A model generated the notes under the pieces. It was not told the DNA's origin and ran no database searches. It worked only from the letters and a program-made list of their open reading frames with translations. Positions 33,395-44,299 of a stretch of 64,000 bases of DNA are shown here, one piece after another (position 1 is the stretch's first letter; every line of letters begins with the position of its first letter). Location of the stretch: positions 11,402,021-11,466,020 of the forward strand of contig JAMXIF010001183.1 in NCBI GenBank assembly GCA_028583685.1. Direction: 5' to 3'. Origin of the DNA: Petaurus breviceps papuanus. Taxonomy: Eukaryota > Chordata > Mammalia > Diprotodontia > Petauridae. Position numbers and translations under genes: made by a program.

Positions 33395-33740
33395 AGGAGA
33401 CGTTAAATGTTTACTGTGTACCATGCACAGTGCTAAGAACAAAACAAGTGAGCAAAACTGTCCTTGCCCTCAAGGAGTTAACATTTTAAGGGAGGGAAGA
33501 CAATACAAAAAGAGGAGCTGAAAAGAGAGTTATTAGTGTAAATTTCAGGATCAGAGGGAAAATAGCCACAACAAATACAAGTTTAAAAAAAAAACACAAC
33601 GAATCTAGGCAAGGCCTGGAACTTAAGAGAGCACAGGCTCATATTCTGGAGAGCTAGATATTTAGTATAATTTACGGTTAGAAGGCAGTCAGAGAAGTGG
33701 ATGATCCTTAGTGAAGACAATAGGCGGGACCCTCAGTTAC
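33395..33740 (-). mobile_element. L2 3' region, antisense
   Basis: 'accatgcacagtgctaagaa' and 'ccttgccctcaaggagttaa' are antisense L2 tail, continuing as purine-rich diverged sequence. Confidence 0.75.
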
Positions 33741-33806
33741 CTGACTGCACCTGATAGAATCTTCTCCATTTGACCCTAATTTATAGGTAATCTCTATGCT
33801 ACACAT

Positions 33807-34061
33807 GGGCAGTTAGGTAGTATAGTGAATAGGGTGCTGGGCCTCAAGTCAGGAACTCATCTTCCTGAGCTCAAATCTGGCCTCAGACACTTACTAGCTG
33901 TGTGACCCCGGGTGAGTCACTTAACCCTGCTTACCTCAGTTTCTTCATCTCTAAAATGAGCTGAAGGAGGACATGGCAAACCACTCCAGTATCTTTACCA
34001 AGAAAACCCCAAATGGGGTCATGAAGAGTCAGACATGGCTAGAAACGACTCACCAACAAAA
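33807..34061 (+). mobile_element. MAR1-type SINE, full length
   Basis: 'gggcagttaggtagtatagt', subfamily insert 'aactcatcttcctgagctc', 'ctgtgtgaccccgggtgag' and 'aaaccccaaatggggtcatg' appear in order. Confidence 0.92.
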
Positions 34062-34114
34062 ATTTTACAGATGTACCTGTTTTCCCACTGTATCCTGAAA
34101 GGATTCCTATAGAT

Positions 34115-34379
34115 CAGGAATTCTAACCTTTCTTCTGTTATGAATTGCTTAGGCATCCTGGTGAAGCCCCTTCTGTGAATAATTTTAAAAACATAACAGG
34201 AGGAAATGCTAAATTTTAGGGGACAGCAAAATGGCTTTCTTTCTGCCTACAAATGGCAACTCTGGATCACCAGGATCAGGGAAGGAGAAGGTAGGAATTT
34301 TCTTAAAGCTTCCTGGATCCCCTGAAATTTATCTACAAACCCTCTTGGTAGTCTATGGACCCCAAGTAAAGGATACCTG
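34115..34379 (+). mobile_element. Nonautonomous hAT-like DNA transposon
   Basis: Ends 'caggaattctaacctttc' and 'ccaagtaaaggatacctg' are imperfect inverted repeats of the 'CAGGGGTTCTTAACC' type. Internal 'ggaaatgctaaattttag' and 'cctgaaatttatctacaaac' match a mammal-wide element remembered as hAT-like. Flanking octamers 'ctatagat' and 'ttacagac' agree at 5 of 8, compatible with a worn hAT duplication. Length is 265 bp. The exact family name is uncertain. Confidence 0.6.
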
Positions 34380-35080
34380 TTACAGACAATGGATCATGAA
34401 AGTTCACTGAAAACTTCTTTGAGAAAATGTCAAGGTGAAAATACTGCTTTAAAACATATCATGTTCACATGGAAGAGAGAAATCAAGCCCTAAAGGAATT
34501 AAGAGGGCAAAAAACAGGGAGAGCTATGAAGATATACAGAAAGGGAGAAAATGGTTTAATTTTTTTTTCTAAATAAGATTTCTATTAAGCCATAATTAAG
34601 GGAACATTCACTTTAAAATATTTAGAAATGTATAACCCCTCCCTTCCAAATAAAGGACTGACAAGAATCACCAAATAATTGTGTTACCTGATTAGTTACA
34701 CAAAGTACAACTAACCCTGGAGATAAGAAATGCTTGCTCTCTTTGTTACATACAGCCCGGAGCTAGAGAAGTACTTGAGGCTTCCAGCGCTGTTTTTCTC
34801 AGTGAATTCCTAGCATCTTTACAGCTGGTAACAGTTTTCTCAAATTCTCTCATGCCAATGAAAAAGTGGAGCAGGCCCAACCAGTGACCAAAAACCATTC
34901 CAATTCAATAATCCAATTACTTTCTTTAGTTCTTTTTTCCAGAACTGGCTTATTTTATGATTTAGGATAATGTGAAAATGAGAATATGTTACTCTAAAGT
35001 ATATTCTATTATGACATATTACAAATGATACCTTTTATTAGAAAAGGACTTGAGCATTTAGCATAATGATTTTTAGTACA
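34380..35080. other. Repeat-poor unassigned interval
   Basis: No transposon recognised. A T/A-rich stretch at 34,559 is followed by mixed sequence ('gcttccagcgctgtttttct' near 34,780). Confidence 0.4.
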
Positions 35081-35345
35081 TATCAATCAATCAACAAGTA
35101 TTGATCAGCAAGCACCTAACAGTGCTGGGAATAGAAATATAATAATAAAATTGTAGTATATTAATTATTATAATTAATAGACAATTAAAATGTATATATA
35201 ATACAATTATATTATAACAATTATGTTATACAATATATAATCATATGATTATGATTATATATTATATAACAATGTAATTAAAAATACATATCCTTGCTCT
35301 CAAGGAACTTTTATTCTACTATAAAAGGAGCTTTCATTCTACATA
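35080..35345 (-). mobile_element. L2 3' end, antisense, with AT expansion
   Basis: 'caagcacctaacagtgctgg' and then, after 150 bp of AT, 'ccttgctctcaaggaacttt'. The 'aagga.cttt.attcta' piece is repeated at 35,302 and 35,325. Confidence 0.65.
35140..35290. repeat. AT-rich palindromic repeat
   Basis: Nearly pure A/T. It includes a perfect 9-bp inverted repeat (35,159-35,179, loop of 3) and a perfect 13-bp inverted repeat, 35,232-35,244 with 35,251-35,263 (loop of 6), that extends imperfectly outward. Confidence 0.9.
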
Positions 35346-35728
35346 TACAGAAACAAAATAATATTCAGCGATAAAGTATATCTATGTAAACTCATTTGAA
35401 ATTATGTATACTACCTCTCTCCTAAACAAGTTTCAAGTCACTTGTGGTATAACAGCACCTAGAGGCATCATAAAACCAGATACACATGGAATCAATTCTT
35501 CATTTCACACCAAGGAGTGCATAGTCTCTGAGTATGGACATAGGGTAGCTTTTTCTGCCTTCTTCACACAATTACTCCTTCAGTTACTTTCAGTTAAATG
35601 ATTTTTCAGCAGCTCATAAAGCCCTACGTGACTTTAGGATCCATTTTTTTTTAATATAGTGGAAACAATAGCAATCCCTGTACTTAACACCAGTTCCCTT
35701 GACTGAAACTATAAATTATAGCCCTAAA

Positions 35729-35845
35729 TCATGGATTTTTAATCTTTTTCGTGTCATATAGTCAAACCTACAGACTTGGTTTCTGAATAATTTTAAATGC
35801 ATAAAATATATAGGATTACAAAGGAAATTATATTGAAATGTATAT
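35729..35845 (+). mobile_element. hAT-like DNA transposon, 5' part
   Basis: 'atggatttttaatctttttc', 'ctgaataattttaaatgcat' and 'aggattacaaaggaaattat' match the left part of the element at 60,053. The right end is absent; a TA-rich repeat follows. Confidence 0.55.
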
Positions 35846-35932
35846 ATACGTATATGTACACACACATATATATACAATCAATCAGCATACATACATATAT
35901 GTATATACATATGTATGTATGTGTGTGTATAG
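35838..35932. repeat. (TATG/TACA)n microsatellite
   Basis: 'gtatatatacgtatatgtac' and 'gtatgtatgtgtgtgtatag' flank a short non-repeat patch. Confidence 0.85.
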
Positions 35933-36575
35933 AGTTCCTAGATGTTGACTCTGCCTTATACAAAGCTAATTTCTGGGAGGGCCATTGGTTGTATTGTTAC
36001 TTCCTAAAGATAGGGCACAGAGAAGACATGGGTACAAAGTTTAGAAGAGAAGAAAGGAGCAGAGAAAAGATATTCTCAGCCCTCACTCCCTGACAACAGA
36101 GGGCCTCCTGGGGGCTTATACGAACTGGGAGCTGGGGAATTTGGGAATTCTAGGTGACATAAGAGAGTAACTCAATATGGAGAGAACACATCTGATTCTA
36201 TATAGAATTCAAGTGTTTACAGGAACAACCCCTGTGATATTTACCCCAGTTAAAACAGTTAAAGAAAATAGATGGCACATTTATCAGTGTAGGGTTGAGA
36301 GTACTCCTGCCATTATGGTCAGTGCTATTCAGCTGGACAGGCCGCTGGCTGATAAATGAGTTAGACCTCACTGGCTGATTGACTCGCACACATTCTTATA
36401 TTTCAGGAAGTACACATGCTGGAGTCAGGACTCTGCCCCTGCCACCTGGCAATATGACCTCAGAGTTCTTCCTTCCCTGCCTCTTCCTACTCAGACAGAG
36501 GTCAGTGCTAATCCACAGAAGGCACAAACTACATTTATCATCTATACCCTGGTTGCAGCAGAATGATGCAATTAT
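35932..36575. other. Unassigned interval
   Basis: No transposon recognised. Short frames on both strands (60-80 codons) have no recognisable features. Confidence 0.4.
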
Positions 36576-36785
36576 ATATATTTTACAGCCCTTTAAGGCT
36601 TGCACAGTTCTTTCTTCATAAGCATTCTACAACAGAGACAGTAAGAGTGTTATTGTCCAATTTTAGAGATGAGGAAACTGAAGAAGTTAAGTGATTTGCC
36701 CATAATGCCACTAAGTTTATGAGACAGGATCTCAGACCCAAATCTAGGCCCAAACCCATGGTGCTATCCATGCTGGCTCATGATA
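36575..36785 (-). mobile_element. MIR, antisense
   Basis: 'agagatgaggaaactgaaga', 'gttaagtgatttgcccataa' and the outer 'ttacagccctttaaggcttg' show most of the element. Confidence 0.75.
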
Positions 36786-37017
36786 TGAACCTTGCTGCTT
36801 CTATCATTTCTTGTTGAAAGTCATTTCAGTTATTTTTTTTTTCAAAACTGAATGTTTGTTCCAAAGGAAAACCATCAAAAGGCCATAACAGTTTTTTTCC
36901 TCAATAAAAATGTTCTTTAAAGCTAACTTCCATCTTTTCTAAAGTATGTAAATGGACACTTAGGGGAGAAATATAATCTTGGAAAAAATTCTGGGTAAAG
37001 ATCATTAGATTTCTCAC

Positions 37018-37021
37018 TCTC

Positions 37022-37075
<54 letters not shown>

Positions 37076-37450
37076 CAACTCCTTCCCTCTCTTTCTCTCC
37101 ACCTTTTCGGTCTCTCCTTCCTGATTTTCCCCTCTCTCACCAAACTTCCTATCTCCTACTCTCTTCCATCCTCCTCTTCCACCCTTCTTTGGGATTTCCC
37201 CCTCTTTTCCCATCCTCCCCTGTGACCTTTCTCACCACCATTCTCCTCTGTGATCTCCTCTCTCCCCCATCCTCTTCCTCTTCTATGCTCCCCTCTCTCT
37301 CACCTTCCTCTTCCATCCGACCAGCCTTCATCTTCCACCCCCTTCACTCCTAACTACCTTTATCTTCTATCTCTCATCCTCTCGTCTCTCCCTCCCCCAC
37401 ACTTATTTCTCACTCTCCCTCTGCTCCCTTTCCTCTCCCCCTTTTTCGCT
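37018..37450. repeat. 430-bp polypyrimidine tract
   Basis: Strongly C/T-biased on the + strand with few purines, degenerate 'ccttcctct' units and no single period. The reverse strand is correspondingly polypurine. Confidence 0.9.
37026..37072. repeat. (CT)n microsatellite
   Basis: About 45 bp of clean (CT)n, the start of a much longer pyrimidine tract. Confidence 0.97.
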
Positions 37451-37479
37451 CATTCATTCTTAGATTTGTGCCATTAGAT

Positions 37480-37880
37480 TTTTCTGAGTCTGAAAACAAA
37501 ATTGCTTAGAATTCCACACTGTGACAACTCATCATAGTCTCCCCTTTCACTAAACACATTAATTTTAAAAAGCAGTATAATTTATTCAGGAAACTATATG
37601 TGGGAAGCAGGAAGAATGCTGTTTGAAGAGTAATTCACTTTGATTAGAGACAATGGTGCTTTGAACCCAGCAGGTGGGCTTGCAATGTTGACCACTGCCC
37701 ATCCTGGGACAAAACAAGCAAATCTCTTGTATAAAGGTTGGAGGTAATTTAGTTTCCAGTTTCCTGATGAAGACTCCAATGCCCTAAGAAGCTGGCAGGA
37801 ACAGAATGTTAAAGGTAGGGGATTTTGTAAGGAAAAAAGAACCAGGAACCAGCATCCTAGCCTCACAGACAAGTAGGTCT
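37480..37880. other. Unassigned interval
   Basis: Unique-looking mixed-composition sequence. A 92-codon - strand frame (37,594-37,872) shows no recognisable domain. Confidence 0.4.
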
Positions 37881-38160
37881 GTAAATATATCCAAAGAATT
37901 ATCTGTGGTATTTTAAATTAGTCCATCAGAACAAGGCTTTCTGGCCATTGGACAATTAGCTAAAAGGCCCAACACAAGAGATGGACAACAGGGTGTATAT
38001 TTATTGGTTACATTGTCTTAATGGTTTGGCTACCCAACCAATGTAGGAATTGAGCCATTGAAGATTTCATTGCAATTATCTGGCACACAGGAAACTCGCC
38101 TTTGGGTGTGATTACACAGAAGCAAGAACACTGAACAAATTGAATCTGACTCCTTTTCAG
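37880..38160. promoter_or_regulatory. Candidate conserved noncoding block
   Basis: Repeat-free, with 'ccattggacaattagctaaa', 'attggttacattgtcttaat' (CCAAT- and SOX-like cores) and 'ttgcaattatctggcacac'. Based on motif texture only. Confidence 0.25.
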
Positions 38161-38369
38161 TTCTGTGAATCTTTGGATGGATCACAAAATAATTTCTCAT
38201 GCTGAGACACAGTGCTTTTCATCAATCCTATTTACTTTTACAATGAACACTGCATATGACATTGATATTAATATAACAGGGAGACAGACATTCACTATAT
38301 TTTTTTTACTGAAACCTAGAAGATATGAGGAAAGCCCCAGGAATGTTGGGTTGACCCCTTTTTAGTAGC

Positions 38370-38620
38370 ATCTGTATGACAGAGTGGAAAGAACCCTTAC
38401 TTCACACTTGACACTTACTGTGTGACCTTGGGCAAGTCACTTAACCCTGATTGCCTTGCCAAAAACAACTTCTTACTTTGCAATCAGATGATTTGAGTTC
38501 AAAACAGTATCTCTGTCATTTGCTACCTGTGTGATCTTGGGTAAGTCACATAACTTCTCTGACCCTCAGATTCCCTGTGAGATCCCTTTCTGCTTTAAAT
38601 GTATGAGCCTGTGAATTCCC
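38370..38620 (+). mobile_element. Two adjacent SINE fragments (MAR/MIR type)
   Basis: The first (38,370-38,468) has 'ctgtgtgaccttgggcaagt' and ends 'cttaaccctgattgcc'. The second (38,470-38,620) has 'gtgatcttgggtaagtcaca' and the MIR-like end 'gatccctttctgctttaaat'. Confidence 0.65.
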
Positions 38621-38771
38621 AAGCATACATGGACAAACATCACACAGGATGGGCAGATGAATATATGCTGTGAGCATGGATACAGTGGAGCATAATAAAT
38701 ATTAGTCTGGAAATATAATGAACTTTCTGGTGACTGATTACATGGTCCTTTGTAGATACCATGCATTTTCC

Positions 38772-39033
38772 TACTGTTGTTCAATCATTTTTTTCAGTCA
38801 TGTCTGACTCTGCATGATCCCATTTAGGGTTTTCCTGGCAAAGATACTGGAGTGATTTTGCCATTTCCTTTTCCAGACCATTTTACAAATGAGGAAACTG
38901 AGGCAAACAAGGTTAAGTGGCTTGCTCAGGGTCACACAGTTAGTAAGTATCTGAGGCTGGATTTGAACACAGGAAGAGAAGTGTTCCTGACTCCAGGCCT
39001 GATGTTCTATTCACTGTACCACATAACTGCTCA
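38772..39033 (-). mobile_element. MAR1-type SINE, antisense, with perfect duplication
   Basis: 'gttgttcaatcatttttttc', 'ggcaaagatactggagtgat' and 'aaatgaggaaactgaggcaa', ending in the antisense head. 'atgcattttcc' is identical at 38,761-38,771 and 39,034-39,044. Confidence 0.92.
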
Positions 39034-39044
39034 ATGCATTTTCC

Positions 39045-40080
39045 CATATATTATATCATTTGAGTTTAACAATAACATCTGACCTAGGTCAGGTAAGCAT
39101 TTAGCTTCTATACAGGTTAAGTTTGAAGAGTTTTCGAATCATTGATCCCATCAGACTTTTGTGAGTCTGAACACATCTGGCTTTTATTCAAAGACCTAAA
39201 AAGAGTATGGAAAACAGGACACATCTTCAGAAGTCACTATCCTTATGACAGCAAAGTGACTGTAGTCATTAGGCATCCATAACAATTATCCACTTCATTC
39301 TGACTCAAAAAATGTGGCTCATTCTCCAGTGTAGCTATGGCCAGGCAAGTTGCATTGTGGTTATATTCATTAGGATTTTTCAACCTTTGAAATAAAAGGA
39401 TAACTGGTAACTTAATAGGCTGCTGAGGCTAGTTACTAACATAGGGCTTGATGACCATATGTTATCCATCTCTTTTAAGGACAGAGCAAAAGGAAATAGG
39501 TTTAAACTGAAGCAAACCGCATTTAAGGGAAGAATGGAATGCCCAGAAGTGAGAAGCCTAAGGGAGATGGTGGAATTTCATCTATTTAACTTTAAAAATA
39601 GAAGGCTCATTTTCCCATTATTTTCAGCCAACCTGAAGAGTGCTTTGTCCGGCTTCCTTTCCTAAGGATAGGGATATGTAGCATCTTAAGTAGATACTGC
39701 TCTAACAGTCATGATCCTTTCTTGGGATAGTGATGTATTAAAAAAAAAATTCAGAGCATGACTTTAAAAACTCTTTGCACTGGCTGCCTCTGAAGAGATG
39801 CTTTTTGATAGAAGAACATTGCCAGAAAGACATGCAAAATATCATGTACTGCAAGCAGCAGATCTCATGGGCAAGTAAATCATGTTTCAAGAGAAGTAGC
39901 AAAGAAAATGAAGGTATATGGACAAGCCTTGGTGATTTATAGTGGAGTAACCATATGGACATGTATCTGCATCAGTATTAATAAAACCTAAGAACAAATA
40001 GAAACTAATATAACTTGTAGTGATTGCCATTTTCTAGTGCATCAAGCTTTAACTCATTCTAGCTTTTAAAGTCCTCTTGA
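39045..40080. other. Unassigned 1-kb interval
   Basis: No transposon recognised. Frames of 68-74 codons on either strand carry no recognisable motif. Confidence 0.4.
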
Positions 40081-40365
40081 CCCAACCCTGAACACCCAAA
40101 CTTCCTCTCCAATATATATCCTCTGATCCAGGCAATCCAATGTCTTCATTATCTCCTAGAGCAGCCATCTGGTTCCTAACTCATGACTTTGCTCATGATG
40201 TCACCTGGCTCCCATCTTCCAGCCTGGGGTATCCTGTCCATTTCTCTCTGCCTCTCCAAATACTATCTGTATTTTAAGGACTACCTCATTTTTAATGAAG
40301 TCTTCCCCAACAAATTTGGTTCCTTACTAATTCTTCGTCTAACATCCCCAAATATTTATAATTAA
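40080..40365 (+). mobile_element. L2 region upstream of the 3' end
   Basis: 'caggcaatccaatgtcttca', 'tctctctgcctctccaaata' and 'aatgaagtcttccccaacaa' resemble sense L2. Its tail may be the L2 end at 40,855, beyond the inserted SINEs. Confidence 0.6.
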
Positions 40366-40429
40366 AGGACCATATGCCTTAGCACTAGATGGCATATTAG
40401 AGATGATCTAAGTATACCTAGTAGGCACT

Positions 40430-40600
40430 TGATAAATCATTTTAATTTGATCTAGTGCAAAGCTAGCTCTTGTTTTACAGTTAAGGAAATTAAAGCTCAG
40501 AAATGTCAAGTAATTTGGCCAAGGTCACACAGGTAAGAAATAGCAAAACTACTTGGGATCTGAACCAGGTCCTCTGTCCAGCATATTTGGGTCCTTCATT
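40430..40600 (-). mobile_element. MIR, antisense
   Basis: 'tacagttaaggaaattaaag' and 'ttggccaaggtcacacaggt' are antisense MIR core. Confidence 0.65.
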
Positions 40601-40626
40601 ATATTCTGTCTTTTATTGTCCTCTAA

Positions 40627-40828
40627 GCATTGGGCTTAGAATCAGAAAGACTCATCTTCATGAGTTCAAGTCCGGCTTCAGACACTTAGTAGTTGTGATT
40701 CTGGGCGAGTCACTTAACTCTGTTTGCCTCAGATTCTCATTTGTAGAATGGGTTGGAGAAGTAAATGGCAAACCATTACTGTATCTTTGCCAAGAAATTC
40801 CCAAATGAGTCAGACTGAACAACAAATT
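40627..40828 (+). mobile_element. MAR1-type SINE, 5'-truncated
   Basis: Begins within the head ('cattgggcttagaatcagaa'), carries the 'gactcatcttcatgagttc' insert, and ends 'actgaacaacaaat'. Confidence 0.85.
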
Positions 40829-40854
40829 CTTTCACGTAAGTTTTGTCTTTTCAG

Positions 40855-40975
40855 TTAGAATATGAGGTGCTCAAAAAAACAGGAACTGCTTTCTATTTTG
40901 TATGTTCTACAATGACTATCAAAATGTTGAGCACATAGTAGGTACTCAGCAAACATTTGTTGAATTGAATTTCTG
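40855..40975 (+). mobile_element. L2 3' end
   Basis: 'gcacatagtaggtactcagc' and 'aaacatttgttgaattgaat' are a clear sense L2 tail. Confidence 0.8.
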
Positions 40976-41007
40976 AAAGCAGTCAGAACAACTAGCAAAT
41001 TTAGAGG

Positions 41008-41185
41008 CAGTATGGCAATGAGTATAGAGAGCTCCTTGAGTTAGAAAGACGTGGATCAAATTTTGATTCCATGACATACTCACTTTGTGACTTTGGACAA
41101 GTCACTGAACCTCTGTGTCTCAGGTGATTCTCTAAGATGATAAGTTACAGAGAAAGCACCTTATTGGTATCATAATGACATATTA
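41008..41185 (+). mobile_element. Marsupial tRNA-derived SINE ('taagtt/tgcagag' body)
   Basis: 'ggcagtatggcaatgagtat', 'ctttggacaagtcactgaac' and 'taagatgataagttacagag' follow the family. Confidence 0.75.
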
Positions 41186-41189
41186 TCAT

Positions 41190-41730
41190 GACCATACCAA
41201 AGATATCCCGAGTTCTGGTATCTTTTGGCACAATCATAAGACTAAGATATGAATATTTGGATGATGTGTTTGGAGTATGAAAGTCTGGTTAATTATAGGA
41301 GCATAGAACGCTTTATTAGATAAATCCCCATGTACTTAAAAAATAGCTTTATTTGAAACTTTCCAATAAAAGCAGAGAATGCTTTAATACTTGAAGAATG
41401 TGTGATTCCATCAGCGTAGGCAGTTCCTCAAGACAAATCACAACCCCTTTATAACTTAATATATACTCTTGAGTGTGACTGTGACCAAGGAATTTATGCA
41501 CAATCTAGTGTTGAACCATATTCATTTTAGCAAGGCTGGTCTTTCTACAGTCTAAGTCTCAGTCCCAGCTAGGTCTGCCACAGCTTGTCTTAGCAAGCTG
41601 GTCTTAAATTACTCCTTAAATTACTTCTTGGAATTCTGCGTCATCTTCACATCATGATAAGACATAGGAGGTGAGCATTAGTGGGTATAGGAGGATTCCA
41701 GAGACTATGAAGAGTAAATATGGTATGAGT
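41190..41730. other. Unassigned interval
   Basis: No transposon recognised, AT-rich. Confidence 0.4.
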
Positions 41731-41965
41731 GTGATATATTATTCACATTTACCTAGCATTTTACCAGTTATAAAATACTTTCCTCACAACACTCCAGAGA
41801 GGAAGGCAGTAAAAGTATTATTACCCTTATTTTGTAGAAGGGGAATCAGAGGATCAGAGAGATTAAGTGATGTGCCCAACATCACCCTGTAAGTGCCCAG
41901 ACCATGAGTTGAACCCATGTATTCTGACTCCAAGTCCAGTGTCCTTTCCATTATACCATACTGCA
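41730..41965 (-). mobile_element. MIR-type SINE, antisense, long
   Basis: 'acctagcattttaccagtta', 'gattaagtgatgtgcccaac' and 'tgaacccatgtattctgact' make a near-complete antisense copy. Confidence 0.8.
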
Positions 41966-42300
41966 AAATAAAACTGAGAAGAGAATGGAAAAGTAAAGTA
42001 TATCATCTACCATGTTGATGTCCAGGTGTTGGCCTGGTTCAAAGTGCAGCTAGAGGTGGAATAAGGAATTGTTGCACTGGTAATTTGTTGCTCTATTCTT
42101 TCTTAATGTAGAAGGCTCTCCAAGGGACTCAAGTCTTAAGGAAATAAATATATTCCTTTATGTCACTTCCCCTTCACAAACACTACTCCTCTCTATTTCT
42201 ATTATAAGAAGCTTTGGTTCTACAGCAAAAAGATCAAAATTAGTCACACCTCAAAAAAAATGAAATATAATCCATAACCAAGTAGCCCACAACATCCAAT
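41965..42300. other. Unassigned interval
   Basis: No repeat recognised. Confidence 0.4.
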
Positions 42301-42304
42301 CTAG

Positions 42305-42520
42305 TGGGAAAGCACCCGAATTGAAGTCCAAGGTCCTGGATTCAAGTTCTGGTGTCATAATTTACTAAGTGCTTGAGATTTGGCAAATCTTGTTGACGTC
42401 TATGGACTTTAGTTTGCTCATTAACTTACTAGGGATCATAATACCTGTTCTGGTTATGTCATAGTGACTTGATATGATAGATGAGCTTTGAAAGCAGGAA
42501 AATAATATACAAATTATTAT
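42305..42520 (+). mobile_element. MIR-type SINE, old
   Basis: 'ggtcctggattcaagttctg' and 'gatagatgagctttgaaagc', ending at an (att)n region that the next SINE interrupts. Confidence 0.55.
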
Positions 42521-42536
42521 TGCTGTTATTATTCTT

Positions 42537-42710
42537 TTTGGGTTTTGTTTTGTTTTCTTTTTGGAGGGGGAAGGCAGGGCAATTGGGGTAAAGTGACTTG
42601 CCCAAGGTCACACAGCTAGTAAGTGTTAAGTGTCTGAGGCCGATTTGAACTCAGGTCCTCCTGGCTCCAGGGCCGGTGCTCTGTTCACTGCACCACCTAA
42701 CTGCCCCACC
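42537..42710 (-). mobile_element. MAR-type short SINE, antisense
   Basis: 'tttggagggggaaggcaggg', 'gacttgcccaaggtcacaca' and 'gaactcaggtcctcctggct', ending 'caccacctaactgcccc'. Flanks 'gttattattctt' (42,525) and 'gttagcattctt' (42,711) are a plausible 12-bp duplication with two mismatches. Confidence 0.9.
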
Positions 42711-42734
42711 GTTAGCATTCTTAATAGGTATAGT

Positions 42735-42975
42735 AGATGGAACATTAGACATGGAGTTAGGAAGATGAGTTCAAATACTTTCTGAGACACTTATTAGCTG
42801 TGTGACCCTGGGCAAATTGCCAAATCTCTTAGCCTCAGTTTCCTCATCTGTAAAATGGGGATAATAATAGCACCTATCTCTCATAGTATTGTTGGGAGGA
42901 TCAAAAAAGATAATATTTACAAAATGCTTTGCAAATCTTAAAGTAATAGACAAATGCTCACTATTATTATTACTA
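42735..42975 (+). mobile_element. MIR/MAR-type SINE with (ATT)n end
   Basis: 'ctgtgtgaccctgggcaaat', 'cctcagtttcctcatctgta' and 'aaaatgctttgcaaatctta', then (att)n. Well preserved. Confidence 0.85.
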
Positions 42976-43009
42976 TTTAATACATACTACAGTATCAACA
43001 ATAGTAGAC

Positions 43010-43105
43010 CATACAATTATATTAAAGGTATTATGCTGGGTATCATGGGAAATACTAAATATTTATCCCTGCCCTCAAGGAATTCATAATCTGTTTTATT
43101 AAGTC
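43010..43105 (-). mobile_element. L2 3' end fragment, antisense
   Basis: 'ccctgccctcaaggaattca' is the antisense L2 signature, with 'attatgctgggtatcatg' before it. Confidence 0.65.
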
Positions 43106-43439
43106 ATTACATTAAGAAGGAGGGCATTACAAGTGAGAATGAGGTAAGCATTAGATGTAGATACCATATCTATCTCTGCATAAGAGGGGTGGTTTACACC
43201 CCAACTCAACATAATCATAGTGGGGCTAGGGAGCTATATTGAAATCAATCTAAAGGTATAAATTTAGTGTGAACCAGCCCTTAATCAATTTCAGAGAAGT
43301 GAAGTGTTTTGATCCTTGAATGAAGGCTTGATGTAACACAAGAAATGTCTTGTGAGATAAGCTGAACCAAAACACCTCTGAGTCTTCTGGTTCCATAGAA
43401 ATGGAACATTCCTGAAAGTAGGCCAATTGGGTAATGGCC

Positions 43440-44240
43440 AAGTCAATGGCCAAGGACTCTGGAGAGGGAAATCATTTTTAGAGGGAGGTAGGAGAGACTG
43501 AGTTTCTTTTTTCTCCGCCCTGCCACTTTACCCCCACAATGAAGACAAACTAGAAAGTCAAGGAAAGGACTTGACAAGGATGTTGACCCTCAGAGCCTAG
43601 GAAGAAAAGGATTCCCAGAGATCAGGAGCTCTGAGTATCCCCTGGGCCACATGTCCTTTTTCAGTTTGTACCTACTTTCCCCTGGGACCTTTTGTACGCA
43701 CAAAGAGAGAGTGCCCCCTCAGTCTTTACTATTGTTTTGTTGTTTGGTTGTTTTTTTCAGTCATGTCAGATACTTTTTGATTTCATTTAGGTTTTTCTTA
43801 ACAAAGATACTGGAGTGGTTTGTCACTTTCTGCTGCAGCTCATTTTGTAGATGAGGAATCAGAGGCAAAGAGGATTAAATGACTTGCCTGAGGTCACACA
43901 GCTAGTAAGAGTCTGTGGCCAGATTTGAACTCATGAAGATGAATCTTCCTGACTCCAGGTCCAGCACTCTACTCACTGTACCATCTAGCTGCAACATCTT
44001 TACTATACTTCCTTAGTAAATACCCTTTCTAAAGCCTCATTCAGTCTGGCTAATAATAAGAGGAGAGCACACCAACAGGGGCTCCTGAGCTATGATAATA
44101 CAAAAGGCTCCAGACCTTCAGTGTTACAACTAGAACCCTGTAAGGAGGAGTCAGTAGTCAGCCAGTCTCTGGGGACCTGCCCTATTGATTTGAATAGAAG
44201 TTGGAGGATTAGCCCTGGAGGGGGTAAAACCTCTGCATTA
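43440..44240 (+). mobile_element. Possible LTR-like relic, split by a SINE
   Basis: Mixed-composition flanks on both sides of the SINE at 43,733-43,996 look like one block: 'cccctgggaccttttgtacg' before it and 'agtaaataccctttctaaag' after it, the latter recalling the end of an LTR. No paired LTR or internal viral region is visible. Class and limits are uncertain; it appears old and fragmentary. Confidence 0.2.
43733..43996 (-). mobile_element. MAR1-type SINE, antisense, with duplication
   Basis: 'cagtcatgtcagatactttt', 'agatactggagtggtttgtc' and 'gaggtcacacagctagtaag' are in order. 'tctttactat' is identical at 43,723-43,732 and 43,997-44,006. Confidence 0.92.
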
Positions 44241-44299
44241 TTAAAAAAAAAATCAGTGGATTGTTATGCTTGAACTAGCACTTCATAAATAAACATCAA

